From: Avena insularis
Taxonomy: Eukaryota > Streptophyta > Magnoliopsida > Poales > Poaceae
Length of the DNA stretch: 64,000 bases
Assembly: GCA_023614405.1 (NCBI GenBank)
Contig: CM042693.1
Coordinates: 339,495,527-339,559,526 of the forward strand
Direction: 5' to 3'
Shown: positions 11,425-23,277 of the stretch, one piece after another
How the letters are laid out: every line of letters begins with the position of its first letter
Position numbering within the stretch: the stretch's first letter is position 1
Program-made: the position numbers and the translations under genes
The notes under the pieces: model-generated
Seen by the model: the letters and a program-made list of their open reading frames with translations, nothing else
The model's database searches: none
What the model was told of the DNA's origin: nothing

Positions 11425-12660
11425 TTATTCCAAGTGGTGGAAGGGTGGCTCCCACCCGCGGACGATGAGAACTCGAGCTCGTCCGTCCAGGACGGGGGCG
11501 AGTCGCCCTCTGCCAAGGGCGGCGTCGGGAGCGATGATGATAATGGCGATGACGAGCCCGGGGAAGACGCCGCCCCGATGGTTCGCAAAACTCGCGGGCA
11601 ACATCAGCGCACGCTCGAGGCGAGTAGAAGCCTCGAACGTCATGGCGATGACGACGACGAGCTTCCTGAGCACACCTCGCGCCGTCAGGCTACACTGACG
11701 AAAAATAAGAAGAAGAAGAAGAAGAAGGAAGTGAAGGCTCCGCCGAAGAGGAAGACGAAGCCGGCGAAACGGGCGTCTCCGCCTCGTTCGGTGAGTAGTT
11801 CCAACGCCACCAGCTTGGCCAAGGATGAAGCGCCGCAGACGACAGGAGCACCGGATACCGCTGCCGCCCTGGATGAGGTACCTCTGGCCTCGCTCCCCCC
11901 CTGTTTTCCCCGGTCTCTGGGTTGGGGGTTGCTCCAGCCGCAGCAGCTTCACCACCCAAGAGAGCTCCTGCCAAAGTCGTTTCGGAGGCTCCTGTCGCGG
12001 CCTCGTCGTCGAAGAGGCCTTCCGTGTCTTGGGCGCATGATGTTTTGGAGATGTGCCATAGTCGGAAACTGGGCCCCAAACTAGAGAAGCCGGCCAGCAT
12101 CCGTACGGGACTGCGGTTCATACCAGTCGCGAAGTAAGTTTCGTTCGTCTGCTTTCCTTTCGTTGTATTCGGACCACTTTGCTCATATAATCAATTCGCG
12201 GGACTGGAGTTAAGAAGATAGGCCACCCGTCCGTGGCCAAGGTGCCGCCAGTCGTCGCCGAGGAGGACGCCTCACGGAAGAGGAAAGCCGATGAGGTCGT
12301 TGCCCCCGTAGACAATGCTAAGAAGGCCAAGGGTGACGATGTCGTCACGGTCTCTGACGACATGACGACTGCTCCGAGTGATCCTCCGACTGCGACGGAG
12401 GAGGCCTTGAAGACCAAGGAGGATATTTCCTCGCCTAGGATGGCCAAGCCGGCTCCTCTTGGTGCTGGAGCATCCACCGCGACCTTCCCCCGCTTTATGG
12501 CCAAAGCGGCCACAACGAGTGGTACAGCGCCATCGAGCCGCGCGCCTGGGGTTGCCGAAACGGAGGTCGAGCAGCATCGCGGACACACTCCAGCTCTTCT
12601 CGCATCTGTGGACGTGCTGTAGCTTCACGGCATGGTGGGCACAGCCATCCAAGTATGTCC

Positions 12661-12902
12661 AGTCCCCGAGGATCGGGCCACTGAATTTCAGTGGTCAGAT
12701 TCTTATAGTGTTTGCTTTTATTTGTAGCACCCAGTCCCCGAGTGCCTAGTCGCTGAATTTCAGCGGGTGGGCACTTAGGTTTTTGATCTCCAGTCCCCGA
12801 GTGCCTAGTCGCTGAATGTCAGCGGGTGGGCACTTAGGATTTTTTGATCTCCAGTCCCCGAGTGCCTAGTCGCTGAATTTCAGCGGGTGGGCACTTAGGA
12901 TT
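12661..12902 (+). repeat. Hairpin-bearing tandem repeats with polypurine-tract motif
   Basis: Three close copies (from 12733, 12792 and 12853; period 59-61 bp) and one diverged copy (from 12661) each begin AGTCCCCGAG. Each contains a dyad: CCACTGAATTTCAGTGG at 12678-12694 and CGCTGAATTTCAGCG at 12751-12765 and 12871-12885. The 12810-12824 copy has one loop change. In the close copies the dyad is enclosed by GTGCC...GGCAC. They lie between coding blocks of the antisense gene, probably in an intron. Confidence 0.85.
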
Positions 12903-13805
12903 CCAATGTTGTTGACTGTTTGATTTGTGCGCAGGGCTTGCATCGTGAATCAACCGATCGGCTTGCCGCGAAGTTTCGCGCAGAGAAGGAACTTGTTGCC
13001 GTCCAACAAACGAACAAGGGACTCCAAGCCCTTGCTGCCAAGGCGGAGGAGGTTCGCCAGGGTCTTGTTCCGGCGTGTGAACTGTCGGCGGCTCAGTCTG
13101 CCTTGAGTACGGCTGAGCAGCGGATCACTAATCTTGAGCGCGAGCTTAAGGAAGCGAAGGAGGAGGCGAGTGCGGCGGATGGGCGAGCCAGAGCTGCTGT
13201 TACGGCTGCTGTTGAAGAGCGGAAGGTCTCTGACGTCCTCGTTGCTGGGCTACAAGACGACTTCTCCTCTCTTCAAAGCTTCATCACGGGCCTCTGCCGT
13301 CCTTTGATTGGTAAATTTGCCGCCTCTTCTTGTAGTAGCTGCATTATGTAATCTTTGTTGTACTCACTGCCACCCTCTGTCCACAGGTCGGATTATCGAC
13401 AACTCGGAGGAGGCGTAGTCGTACGACGCGCGGCAGTGTGTGACCACTCTGGTCGACTCGGCCATGCTGTCTGCGACTTGCATTCGAGCGTATCTTCAAG
13501 AGATGTCGCCCACGGAAGTGATTCCCAGCGATCTCGTCGAAGTATGGCAGTATCTGGAGAAGGCGCCGTCAGTCGTCGAGTTCATGGCGATCGGCATTCA
13601 CCTGGCGACGGCGGCGCTTAGCCTTGGGCTTGCCCACTTCCCGGAGGATTTCGACCTTGACGACGTGACGAGTGGCTATCCCTTGACGACGGGCTCGGTG
13701 GAGATTGCCGAGGTGCTGAAGCTGACGGACCGGGCCGCGGTATACTCCGATCGTGTCTGGGCGATGGGCAACCTCCTCCCTTATCGAGACGCATCGTCGC
13801 CGTAG

Positions 13806-14814
13806 CGATCCTGAGCCACCGCACCGGGACTTCAAGGTCGAGCAGCCGTTCCGTGCGGCGATGGCGGGTGAGTTGACGACGTACCCGTCGAACCCGTACA
13901 CGCCCTTCATTCGCAACCGCAGGGGTGGCGGCGAGTCGACGTCGAAGCCTGTGGAATAGAAACATTGTGCCCTGGGGCGTTAGTAGCAATTGGCCATTGG
14001 GCTCAACTTTGAATTTTGAACGATTTTGTTCTGCTGTAATGGAATCTCATGTTATTTTGTGAATTATATTGCGATTTTGATTGCTGATTGGACGAGTCCC
14101 CGAGCGCGTCCGCCCTTTTTATGGGGTTTACCTCGTTTGTTATGTGTTTGTGGTTTTGAATGTTTTGTCAGTTGTTTTGTTATTGAGGTCGACTCGCCCG
14201 AGCTTGGAAAGCCAGTCGCAGGGCGACTCCCATGAGTGCTCTTTACTTGACCGTTTTCCCTTGCGCGAACGAGGTCGGGTGGCCGAGTCCTCGAGCGTGG
14301 TACTTGGTGGTTCTGGTCGCAACTCTAGGGTGGGTGAGGACTGAGCGCGTTGGAGTAAGCGCATCACTCCTTCCTGACCCGTAGGGTCAGTCGCATGGCG
14401 AGTCTGGGCACGCTCTCATACTTTGCGTTTTTCCCTAGTCGCTCGTTCTTAACTGGTCGTCAGTCCCCGAGCGTGGTACTTGGCCGTTCGAGTCGCTGTG
14501 TCGAGGATGCAGAGGATCCTGGTCGCTGTGAGGAGCGAAGGCAGTTGTCTTGGCTCGTTAAGCCAGTCGAGCTAGGAGACTCCAATGGGGCTTCGGGTAG
14601 GCGTTTTTCGTGGACGTTACGAGTCCTGGGGTGACCCAGTGCCCTCGTAACGCACTACTTGGCCGTGCTGGTCGCTGTACCAGAGGTTGACTTCTGCAGT
14701 TAGCTTGACGCTGTTATTACGAGTGCGAGTGGCACAAGACACGGAGAGTAGACACAATTTGCGGTAACCAATATGTTTTATTTCATAGGTGATGGAGGGT
14801 ACATGTATGGAGTT
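13806..14814. other. Non-coding 3' region of the gypsy element
   Basis: No coding potential is supported. AGTCCCCGAGCG occurs at 14095 and AGTCCCCGAGCGTGG at 14462, with a variant AGTCCTCGAGCGTGG at 14286. The section is mosaic and repeat-like, as is usual for the hypervariable stretch between pol and the 3' LTR. The end of the antisense transcript should lie near 13960-14060, where the sequence becomes T-rich. Confidence 0.5.
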
Positions 14815-15234
14815 CTAGGAGTAGAACTTCTGTAGGAGGTTTACATTCCATAGTCGGACATCGGTGAGGTAGTAGGCTTCGTTGCCGAGTACTCGCCCGA
14901 TGGCGAATGGTCCCTCCCACGGGGGGGATAGCTTATGCATGCCCTTCTTGTCTTGGATGAGGCGTAGCACCAGGTCGCCTTCCTGGAAAGTGCGAGTCCT
15001 CACTCGCCGGCTATGGTAGCGGCGGATTCCTTGCTGGTAGATGGTAGTGCGGGAGCGAGCTAGGTCGCGTGCCTCGTCGAGTTGATCGACTCCATCCTGG
15101 CGTGTGAGTTCGTTTGCATCCTCCGTGTAGTGGACAACCCTTGGCGAGTCGTGCTCTAGGTCGGTGGGCATGACCGCCTTGGCGCCATACACCATGAAGA
15201 AGGGGGTGAACCCTGTCGACCTGTTGCTTGGCAT
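14815..15234 (-). pseudogene. Integrase C-terminal fragment (gypsy pol)
   Basis: A 139-codon open frame starts after the lost integrase core. It contains the conserved STGFTPFFMVYG stretch that follows the catalytic Glu, then a basic segment (RRYHSRRVRTRTFQEGDLVL). It also has the GPY/F-like module LSPPWEGPFAIGRVLGNEAY and a terminal WNVNLLQKFYS like that of intact grass gypsy polyproteins. The D,D,E core and all upstream pol are missing. It is retained pol sequence, not a functional integrase. Confidence 0.75.
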
Positions 15235-15360
15235 ACGCCATTGTCCGTTGACCCTGGTGGGGGCCGGGTGCTCCCTCCTGGAGGCGTGTTCTCGCAGATC
15301 GCGCGCTCGGCCGCGCGGGCCGGGTCGCTTTCGTCGTCGAAGTTCAGGGCGCGACCTGAT

Positions 15361-15549
15361 TCAGCGCTGGTGATATTGCGACAGCTCCCGCGCCGTCGCC
15401 TGCTCGAGGCGAAATTTTTCGTGCTCGGCTTGTTCCTTGCGGACTGCTTCCGCCAGCTTCACGCGGAGTTCCTCGACCTCTGTCGCCGTCGCGTTGGGAG
15501 GGATCGGGGTGGAGAATGGATCCTCCGGCGGGTCGGTGCCAGTCGCCAT
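15361..15549 (-). pseudogene. Gag N-terminal fragment
   Basis: From an ATG whose complement is at 15547-15549, the frame encodes a 62-residue Gag N terminus. It begins MATGTDPPEDPF and continues into an Ala/Glu-rich helical segment before a stop at 15361-15363. The open frame extends upstream to 16221 but that part is leader and LTR. About 120 bp lower the sequence is already integrase C-terminus, so the rest of gag and nearly all of pol were lost in a deletion with its junction between about 15241 and 15361. Confidence 0.6.
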
Positions 15550-16100
15550 GTAGGTCGCGGTGTGGCGATTGGTACCGTCGCGGAGGTCGGCGGAGTTCTC
15601 CGATCCAGAGTTGGAGTCGAAGATCCCAAGGATGGAGGGATCCTCGAAGTCTCCGATGTTGGAGACCTGGGTGATGGAGCCCGCGGGCGAAGCCGCAATG
15701 ATGAATCCGGCGAGTGACGCCGGGGTCACCGAGTCGGCGTCGTCGTTGAGGGCCGCGTCTTTCGCGGCCGCGGTGGTTTCAGCCACATCACTGTGGGCTG
15801 AGTCATACTCGGAGGCGAGGCGGTGGACGTGTGGACCTGACTCTCGGAGAGCCGATCGCGTGGCGGCGACTCGCGGATGCGAGCCGAGTCCTCCGAGACG
15901 ATGACATCGGTGAGGCCGACGAAGAGACTGATCGTGCCAACCGGCAAGATCATGCTGTGCGTGACGGGTCGCGCCGCCGGGACGTAGCTGCTCGGCAAGA
16001 TTTGGAGCATCTCGCCGATCGCTATCATGCGGCCGGTGGCGATCGACTGGTTGATGGGCAGATTGGATCTCACCGCAGAACACCGGCCAGACCGGCCAGG

Positions 16101-16117
16101 CCCCACGGTGGCCGCCA
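16101..16117 (-). other. Primer-binding site of the gypsy element
   Basis: The minus strand reads TGGCGGCCACCGTGGGG next to the 5' LTR. Many grass gypsy elements have TGGCGCCCACCGTGGGG here, so this is a one-base variant of a known tRNA-complementary site. Confidence 0.55.
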
Positions 16118-16118
16118 C

Positions 16119-16609
16119 TGTCGTGGGAATGACCACGGCAGATGCTGCAATCAGCAGCAAGTAGTAGAACATGGGGCAAGGGCGTCCAGCCATCTGCGGT
16201 GCGAGATGAGGGCGGAGACACAGGGTTTTACCCAGGTTCGGCCCCCCGGAGGGTAAAGACCTACTTCTGCTAGATTGTATTATGATGGAAGTACAATGGG
16301 GCGAGCTCGGTGGCTAGGCTGCGAGTCGCTTGGGTGGATGATGGAACGTAACTTCTACACGCCCCCTCGGGAGGTTTATATAGACTCACCCTCCTTAGGG
16401 TTTACAGATCTCAACCGAATCAGTTAAGGTTTCGGCTATCGTTTAACCTAATCTGACTGGGCCTATCTACTCTCCTGGGCCTTCAGCTTCCAGTCGCTTG
16501 AATCTACGCAAGGCCTTGATCCAGTCGACGTCCTGCAGACCCACTCGCTAGTTCCTGGGTCGGTCGGAAACGTCCTGCTAGGTATACCCCGGTAGGCATA
16601 TCCCCATCA
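16119..16609 (-). repeat. 5' LTR of the gypsy element
   Basis: 491 bp starting TGTCGTGGGAATGACC and ending TATCCCCATCA. It adjoins the primer-binding site on its left side, so it is the 5' LTR in element sense. Confidence 0.85.
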
Positions 16610-16614
16610 CCGCC

Positions 16615-17504
16615 CATCGCCAAAAATAGATGCAAGAAAAGCAGCGGCAAGGCAGCCAGCTTGTCAACGCATGCGTGCAGCAGCGGCAAAGACATGACGG
16701 CTAGCAGCTAAGCACGCTGGTGGCAGGCGGCTACATCGTTGTCGAGCAATGCCAGATGAGAAGCGGGCAGAAGCGGCGGCTACTGAGCGAAGCGGCGGCC
16801 AGCGGTGGGGCAGCATGAAGCGGCCAGCGGAAACGAAGCAGCGAGCGCCGCGAGATCGAGCGGGCAAGTGGGGAAGCACGCGCGTCACACGAGTCAACGC
16901 GGCAGCGGCGGGGCCTAGCGAGGCGGCTGCGTGTGAGGTGATCTGGGCGGCCGTGTAGTACCACCCAGACTAGATTAGGGTGGGGCCGACAGGGAGGGAC
17001 AGGCAGGGAGGCAGGACATAAACTATAGCGCTTCAAAGGTGCGTCCTGCACGGGCGGTACCGGTTGGGCCCAGAAACAAGTTTTTCCTTTTTCTTTTTAA
17101 ACCGAATAACAGCCAATATTCAAACGGTCATAACTTTTGAATGGTAGCTCCGATTGACCCGATTCCAATTGCGTTGGAAAGAGGACGACAATAGATACCC
17201 TATAAAAATATTGGATATCACCAAGTGAGAATGTATCATGTATTATAATGTGGGATACCTCACTTGGTGAGAAACCGAAAAGCCGCATAAATCAAAATCG
17301 CAACGACGGAAGATCCAATTTTGATGAACAAGAACTTGTTATGGAGATTAACACAATCTCTATATCCTCACATGGGTAAGACCAAATAACAACCAAATAC
17401 GATGATGCAAGTATGCAAAGGTTTGAGCTCTCTCCGAACGATGTGATCGAGTTACTCATTCGAGAGCCCCTCTTGATAGTACGGTTTATCTATCCTAAAC
17501 CCGG
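16615..17504 (-). repeat. 3' LTR of the copia-like element, second segment
   Basis: Matches about 39314-40300 of the intact LTR, including a shared stretch near 17104/39902. It starts after the gypsy TSD and ends at the solo-LTR TSD CCCGG (17500-17504). Confidence 0.8.
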
Positions 17505-19015
17505 TGTCACATCCCAAAATTTTCCAAATTTTGTAATGTGAAAAATAAATAAACAAAATAAATAATTGTTGAAATTTAGGGTGAAAAGAAACTTTTGTTT
17601 TGAAATGAATTCATCAAAACCCTTCTGGAACAAACTTCGAGTAAAGTTTGAATCCAACAAAAATCAAATCAAGTGAAATGCATTCTTCATAAATGCATCT
17701 TGAAATTTAAACACTTGGAAAATAAATCAAAACTCTAAAAACCTAATGGGAGAAAATGATTTCCAAGATATCTCTAAGACCATGAATTTGGTCCATATAA
17801 AAATTTATCAACAAACATTTACAAATGATCAAGAATGACAAATGGAAATATTATAAAACCATAGAAGTTGGTTTCACTTAATTTGGAGCCATAAATAAAA
17901 TCTTATGAATTTAGTAAGATCAGGAAATTGAATTTCCAAAGCTAATAAAGCACCTATCTAAAAATCCATAGCAAATGGTGAGTAAATAATCCTAAAGAGA
18001 TTTAAAAGGATAAACAAATATTAAATAAGATTTTACAAATTGGAATCACCAAGTTTTGGTCTTTAAATAAAAAGATATGGTTTTAAAAAGACAAAGGAAG
18101 AAATAATAAATAAGGACTATTTTATAAGAGCCAAATAAAACTTGGCCAAGACCATAAGCAAATGGAATAAACATAATCCAAGTTCAAATGAAATAAATGG
18201 ATAGATAATATTCAAATAAAATAATATGGCCTTAACAAAATTCTATTCCATTTGATTAAGACAAAATCCCTAATAAGAATGATTAATTAAATCATGGGAA
18301 AATAATATTTAGAATTTACCCAAGTGGAATTAAAGTTATTTAATTAACTTAAATGGGATCAAAGAAATCTTCTAAATAAAATTTATGGAATTAAAACCAT
18401 ATTTGATTTCATTAGAATGAAGACAAATACCCAATTTAAATGATTAATAAATCATATTAAAAATATTCCAAATAATTCAAAGTGAATTATTTGACACCCT
18501 AATAAATAAATAAATAAAACCTACTGAAAAAGGATTGGTAATTTTTTTTTATTCAAATAAGAATTGAAATTATATTTAAAAATCTTGTTTGAATTAAGAC
18601 AAGGGCCTATTTTTTTAAATAAATAATATATCCTAAAAAGAATAAAAGAGATATTCTAAATTTGACTTTAGAATGAATTAATAATCAGTATTTGAATATA
18701 CACAAAGTTTGATAGAGGTTTGATTTTTAAATGGTGTTTAAATTGTTTGAATAAAAATCAAAACAGAATAATAGAAATGGAAAAAGAAAAGGGAAACAGA
18801 ACAAAAAAATGGAAGAAGTCTGCCCTGCGAGAAATGGTCTTAAAAATCAATTCAATACACATTATGGCCGTGGCGATTACTCCCTATGACCAAGCTCGTT
18901 TAACCACCTCCCTCTCCCCTCGCTTTTCCCCTAGACGCCACACCTCGAGAGCCCCCAGGCTGCCCCAATTTCCGCTCAGACCACCGCTGCCTCCGACAAG
19001 CATCCGCGGCGATCC

Positions 19016-22000
19016 TGTAGAGGGAGTGACCCAACCTTTAAAATAAGGTAAGGTAGAGTCCCCTGTGTTTACAATGCTAGTCCCTGGATCAATAGCTAGC
19101 ATCCACAGTTAAGATGTAATATCAAGAAACAATGGTCATAATATAACTTTATAACCAGGAATAACATAATTTTATTACATCTTACATAGCTCATTTGGCT
19201 ATTACATTACATTGCAGCGGAATAACTATAAGTAGGGGTCCTTCATCTTCAAAGTGCCACAGGCAGACATGTTGGTTGTAGACTTTGTAATCCTAATCAT
19301 TCAACTTCACTAATAGCAATCAAACCTGCAACATTACAAGTTACAGCCACAAGGGTCAATACATTTGAATTGTATTGGCAAGTTTCACTACTATGTAGAA
19401 TATAAGTGGATCCTATCATTACATGCATATTTGGCTAAGTAGGGTTTTAGGCTCATTTGCAGAAAGCAATAATTTATCCTATCTTTTCAAAATGGTTTTG
19501 GTCTTTGATCAAGTCTTTGAAAACTCTTTGGTAAAGCCCAAGTGTTTAAGTTATTATCAGAATCTCCTTGATCTCCTTGGTAACCCCAAGTGTTCAAGTT
19601 TTCATCAAAATCTCTTGAGCTCCTTGGTAACCCCAAGTGCATCAAGTTTTAACAAAAATCTCTTGAGCTCATTGGTACCCCCAAGTGCATCAAGTCTTTT
19701 GTTATCACTTAAAAGTTTTTCTTTTAGAAATTGGAATGTCAAGATTTCCCATAGCTTCAAGCATTAGTTGCTCAGTATTGTCCATAACCGGGGACACGGC
19801 TAAGTACTTAGATTTTTATTTTCTTCTGCAGAAGTTGTACACTTTACCCACATGTCACAATCTCATCTTGTTGCCACCAGTGGCCACTGGATTAGTTCTC
19901 ACCAAGATGGAGTACTGGCAGATTGAGAATGTGACGAAGTCTTTCCAGAGGGTCCTCCCATACACCATTGCTAGCTTGTCTTCAGTACCCATGTAGGATT
20001 CCAGGTCCCCATTTTCAGTAACCTGAAGACAATGCATGGGTCTTCCCAATGTAGTTGACTAAGCCAGAGCCATAATAGCATGTGGTTGTACACGAAAGCC
20101 ACAATTGGAGAAACATGTTAAATCTCTAAGTTTCCTAGGTGGTTTTCTTTTGGAGCACAACACAAAGAGATTGCCATATACATGGTTCCTTTTGTTGCCA
20201 CCTTCTCCAAAACTCAAAGTATCCTTGTCCACCTAGGTGGTTCATTGAGTCCTTGTTTTATTATATAAAACACAAGTCCTTTTCTCAACTTCATAAAATC
20301 TCAACATGTATCTCTTTTCAAAAAATATAGCATGGCTAAGCATGTAACAACTACATTGTTTTCACAAAGGAATATATAGGGTATCCTATTAGGTTTAGCA
20401 TAGCATATAGTATAGAAATTCTTTTCATGCATGTTTCAAAAATCCACTAAGTATAATGAAAATAGTAGGACTTAAGATGATAGTGTAACTTGCCTTTTTG
20501 GTAGGGAATGATGGTTCACTTCTTGATCTTGCTAGTTTCACACTTTTCTAACTTCACTACAATCAATCAAGTAAACACAATATCAACTAGCATTCCAAAC
20601 CAATAATCAATCAAACAATTCACACACATAAAACAATGGAATCTAAGTCATGCATGCAAGCATGCATAAGATAGTTTTTTATTTGCAAAAATGGTCTCTA
20701 CTAGGCTCTAAACCTCGTAAGGCTTCAAAGTGGACATTTTTCCAAAGAGGCAAAGTCATTTGCAAAAGGGTTTTGTCCAAAAACCATTTTTAAATCCATT
20801 CATCATTTTATGTGGTAGAAAGTGTTTTTATCAAATCGAAACTTTACGTCTTTCACCAAATAAGTTGTTACTCTCTAATACTTGGTGTTTTGGGTTAGTA
20901 GCTTTGAATCAAAACATTTTCCCAAAGTTTTTTACTCCAAAACATTTTCACAACAAAAACCAATAATTTTATTTGGCTAGAAATTGGCTAAATCAATTAA
21001 TCCATCCTAAACTTTACCAAATCCATTTTCAAAACCATGGGTTGGTTCCTAGGGTCAGTAAGTTCACAACAAACCATTTTGAAAAGGTTTTAACCCTAAA
21101 AACATTTTTGAACAATTTTTCTAATCTAAACAAGCATACAAATGTTTTCTGCAAAAACAAACAATCTACCAGAGGCTTTTTACTAAACAAACTAAATCAG
21201 ATTCCAATGATATAAAGTTTGTAATTTTTGGACGTGTGGATCAAAAGTTGTAGGGTTTTCAAATCTGCATCTAAATCAGATTCAAATTCTATTTCTAAAT
21301 CGTCTGGTGCCACGCGTCACTTTCCTATTCGCTGGTACCGGTTCGGGTGGATCGTGCTTTGCGGGGCGTTGGATCTAAATAGATCGCACGGTTCAGGACG
21401 CGTACCCCTTCGCTGTTAAGTGGTTCTATCGTGTCTCTTCGATCTAAATCGAACGGCTCTTATCAGTCTTGCCAAGAACTGGCGGCGCTCGACGGCTGCG
21501 CGCGGCAGTGACGGTCAGATGGTGGCGGCGCTGGTGAAATAGGAAGCGAGGGAGGATGGGAAGATGCTCACCGCGTTCGCAACATCGTGGGGAAGCTCAA
21601 CGTGCTGGTTGCAGACGGAGGGACGCACTGGAGCGGGCTTAATCTCTCGCCGGAGTGGAGCTGAGCCTCGTCCACGCTCAGTCGTCGTCGAGGACGGTGC
21701 TAGGGATCACTAGGAGACAAACGAAACGCATGGTCAGACGCGCAAGGACACGGCGAAGGTATGTGCGTGAACGGGGAGGGAAGGGGCGGACGGAAACTAC
21801 CTGGGGCACTCGCCGGAGTTAAACCAGACGGTGGCGGCGTCGGTTGTTGTCGTTCTTGGCCTTCGAAGGCGCCGCGTTGAACGGAGGGCACAGGCAGATG
21901 CGCCTGGGAGTGGGGAGTTTGCTCGTGTGCTCGGGAGGCACGGGTGGAGAGGGCTGGGAATCTCGCCGGAGCGTCAGACGATGGCGGGGTTTGAGCTAAA

Positions 22001-23090
22001 TTCGACAGCCTGGGGGCGCGCTTGGGGGAGGAGACAGAGGGGAAATGGAGGAGAGACGCTGGCGTTTAAATGGGCATGGTCATGGCGAGTAATGGTGGCC
22101 GCATTAAGGTGAATTGAAGCCGCGGAATCACTGCCAAAAACGGCGACGAGGGGAGGGAGAAAAGGTCGTCGCGGGTGAGGAAGAAGGCTCTGGTGTGGGG
22201 CCGTTTTGTCAGTGGAGTGAGAGAGGGAGTTGGGGTCCACAAGTCAGTGACCTAGTGGGTTATACGGTAAAGAAAAGCGTTTGAGGCGAGGGAAATGGGG
22301 CTGGGATTAGTTAAGTTTGGGTTGGGTCGACCAAATTCTATTTTTTTCTTCCTGATAGCTTTTTCTTTTTCTAATTCTAATTTCTGTTTGAATTCAATCA
22401 ATCCAATCAAGCATTCCAAACAATTCAAACTTTCACCAAACATTGCAATTGAATTTGGTTCTGTTCAGTAACATAAACCAAAATCCAAAAATCAAAATAA
22501 TAATTTTATTCTAGGGTCCATTATTAATTAAATAAATAGACCATTGTTATTAAATCAAATAGATTTTGATTTATTCAAAACTCCATTTTGAAAACTAACT
22601 ATTTTCAAAACCAAGTAAGTAGGTTTCATTTGAGAATATAAAATACTTGGAAAACTTATTTTAAACAAATAAACAAGTTTTGATGTTTTTAGAAATAGTA
22701 AAACCTTTATTAATAAAACTTGGATATTAAATCCTTATTACTTTATTTAAATAAACTTTTACTATTTTTCCCAAATAGAAATATTTTGTTTTAAAGGCTT
22801 GGCCAAGTTTTAATTTGGCTTATAAAATAATCCTTATTTAAAATCCTTCCTTTTCATTTGAAAAACAAAAACCTTTTATTAAAAGATTTCAAAGTAGTAA
22901 TAAAATATTTTTATTTTTCCTTTATTAAATATTTATCTTTTTAATACCTTTAGGATTTCTTTGTTTAAAATAGGTTTGAATTTTCTCATTGGAATTCAAA
23001 AAGTTTCTTCTCACCCTGAAAATCAACAAAGTTTTATTTTATTCATTTATTTTTCACATTACAAGATTTGGAAAATCTTGGGATGTGACA
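19016..23090 (-). repeat. 3' LTR of the nested element
   Basis: Plus orientation starts TGTAGAGGGAGTGACCC and ends TTGGGATGTGACA. Open frames in it (for example 19423-19767) also occur at the same place in the other LTR (25400-25744), so they are LTR sequence and not genes. Confidence 0.88.
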
Positions 23091-23106
23091 GGCTACCACC
23101 CTTAAA
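23091..23106 (-). other. Polypurine tract of the nested element
   Basis: The minus strand reads TTTAAGGGTGGTAGCC directly before the 3' LTR. Confidence 0.65.
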
Positions 23107-23277
23107 ATAAATCTCGTCTCGATATTTGGGAAGGCTAGGTTACAAGTAGGCTCAAAACATCTAGGGTACTACCACCCTTAAAATATTTTCAACTAAACTA
23201 CATGTTGGCTTGCTTGGGATCTTGGGGAAACTCCTCTAGGTAAACGTCTGCATAGTGTCCTTGTTTCCATACTTGAC

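Larger units (their letters stand above)
10471..13805 (+). pseudogene. Antisense gene with 'putative gypsy type transposon' domain, broken
   Basis: The first exon (ATG 10471 to 11342) encodes the N-terminal domain of Pfam 'Putative gypsy type transposon' (PF04195). Its ALLASFEEAGIL, FICFTSHLERGLGFP and LAIFVVFCECYLGCRPYFPLW blocks are recognisable. An in-frame TGA at 11026-11028 interrupts it, and the same frame continues open to 11346. A clear intron (GTAAGT at 11343, GCAG ending 11424) leads into an acidic Ser/Asp/Lys-rich linker. Further exons are less certain: a probable donor GTAAGT at 12135, a Lys/Ala-rich block 12233-12622, a coiled-coil exon about 12935-13309, and an intron from about 13310 to an acceptor near 13387. 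An in-frame TAG near 13412 precedes the last exon, which ends at 13803-13805. The ATG at 10321 is in frame but lies upstream of the TATA box. The protein's role is unknown; such ORFs occur with grass gypsy elements. Nonsense codons make this copy a pseudogene. Confidence 0.65.
9524..16609 (-). mobile_element. Gypsy-type LTR element with antisense gene, pol deleted
   Basis: This 7086-bp element has TSD CCGCC (9519-9523 and 16610-16614) and LTRs at 9524-10005 (482 bp) and 16119-16609 (491 bp), with TGTC...CATCA ends. In element (minus) orientation the order is 5' LTR, primer-binding site, gag start (15549 downward), deletion junction, integrase C-terminal piece (15234-14815), a long 3' region, polypurine tract, 3' LTR. 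The 3' region carries a plus-strand multi-exon gene (10471-13805). Reverse transcriptase, RNase H and the integrase core are gone. The layout, with an antisense ORF between pol and the 3' LTR, resembles Tat-lineage gypsy elements; the lineage is inferred. Confidence 0.85.

Noticed and set aside
12733..12902. CRISPR-like array
   Set aside because: Plant nuclear context, units adjoin without unique spacers, and the repeat contains the element's polypurine-tract motif.
19423..19996. Paired ORFs recurring at 25400-25973
   Set aside because: Their duplication simply reflects the two LTRs of one element; no protein family is recognisable.
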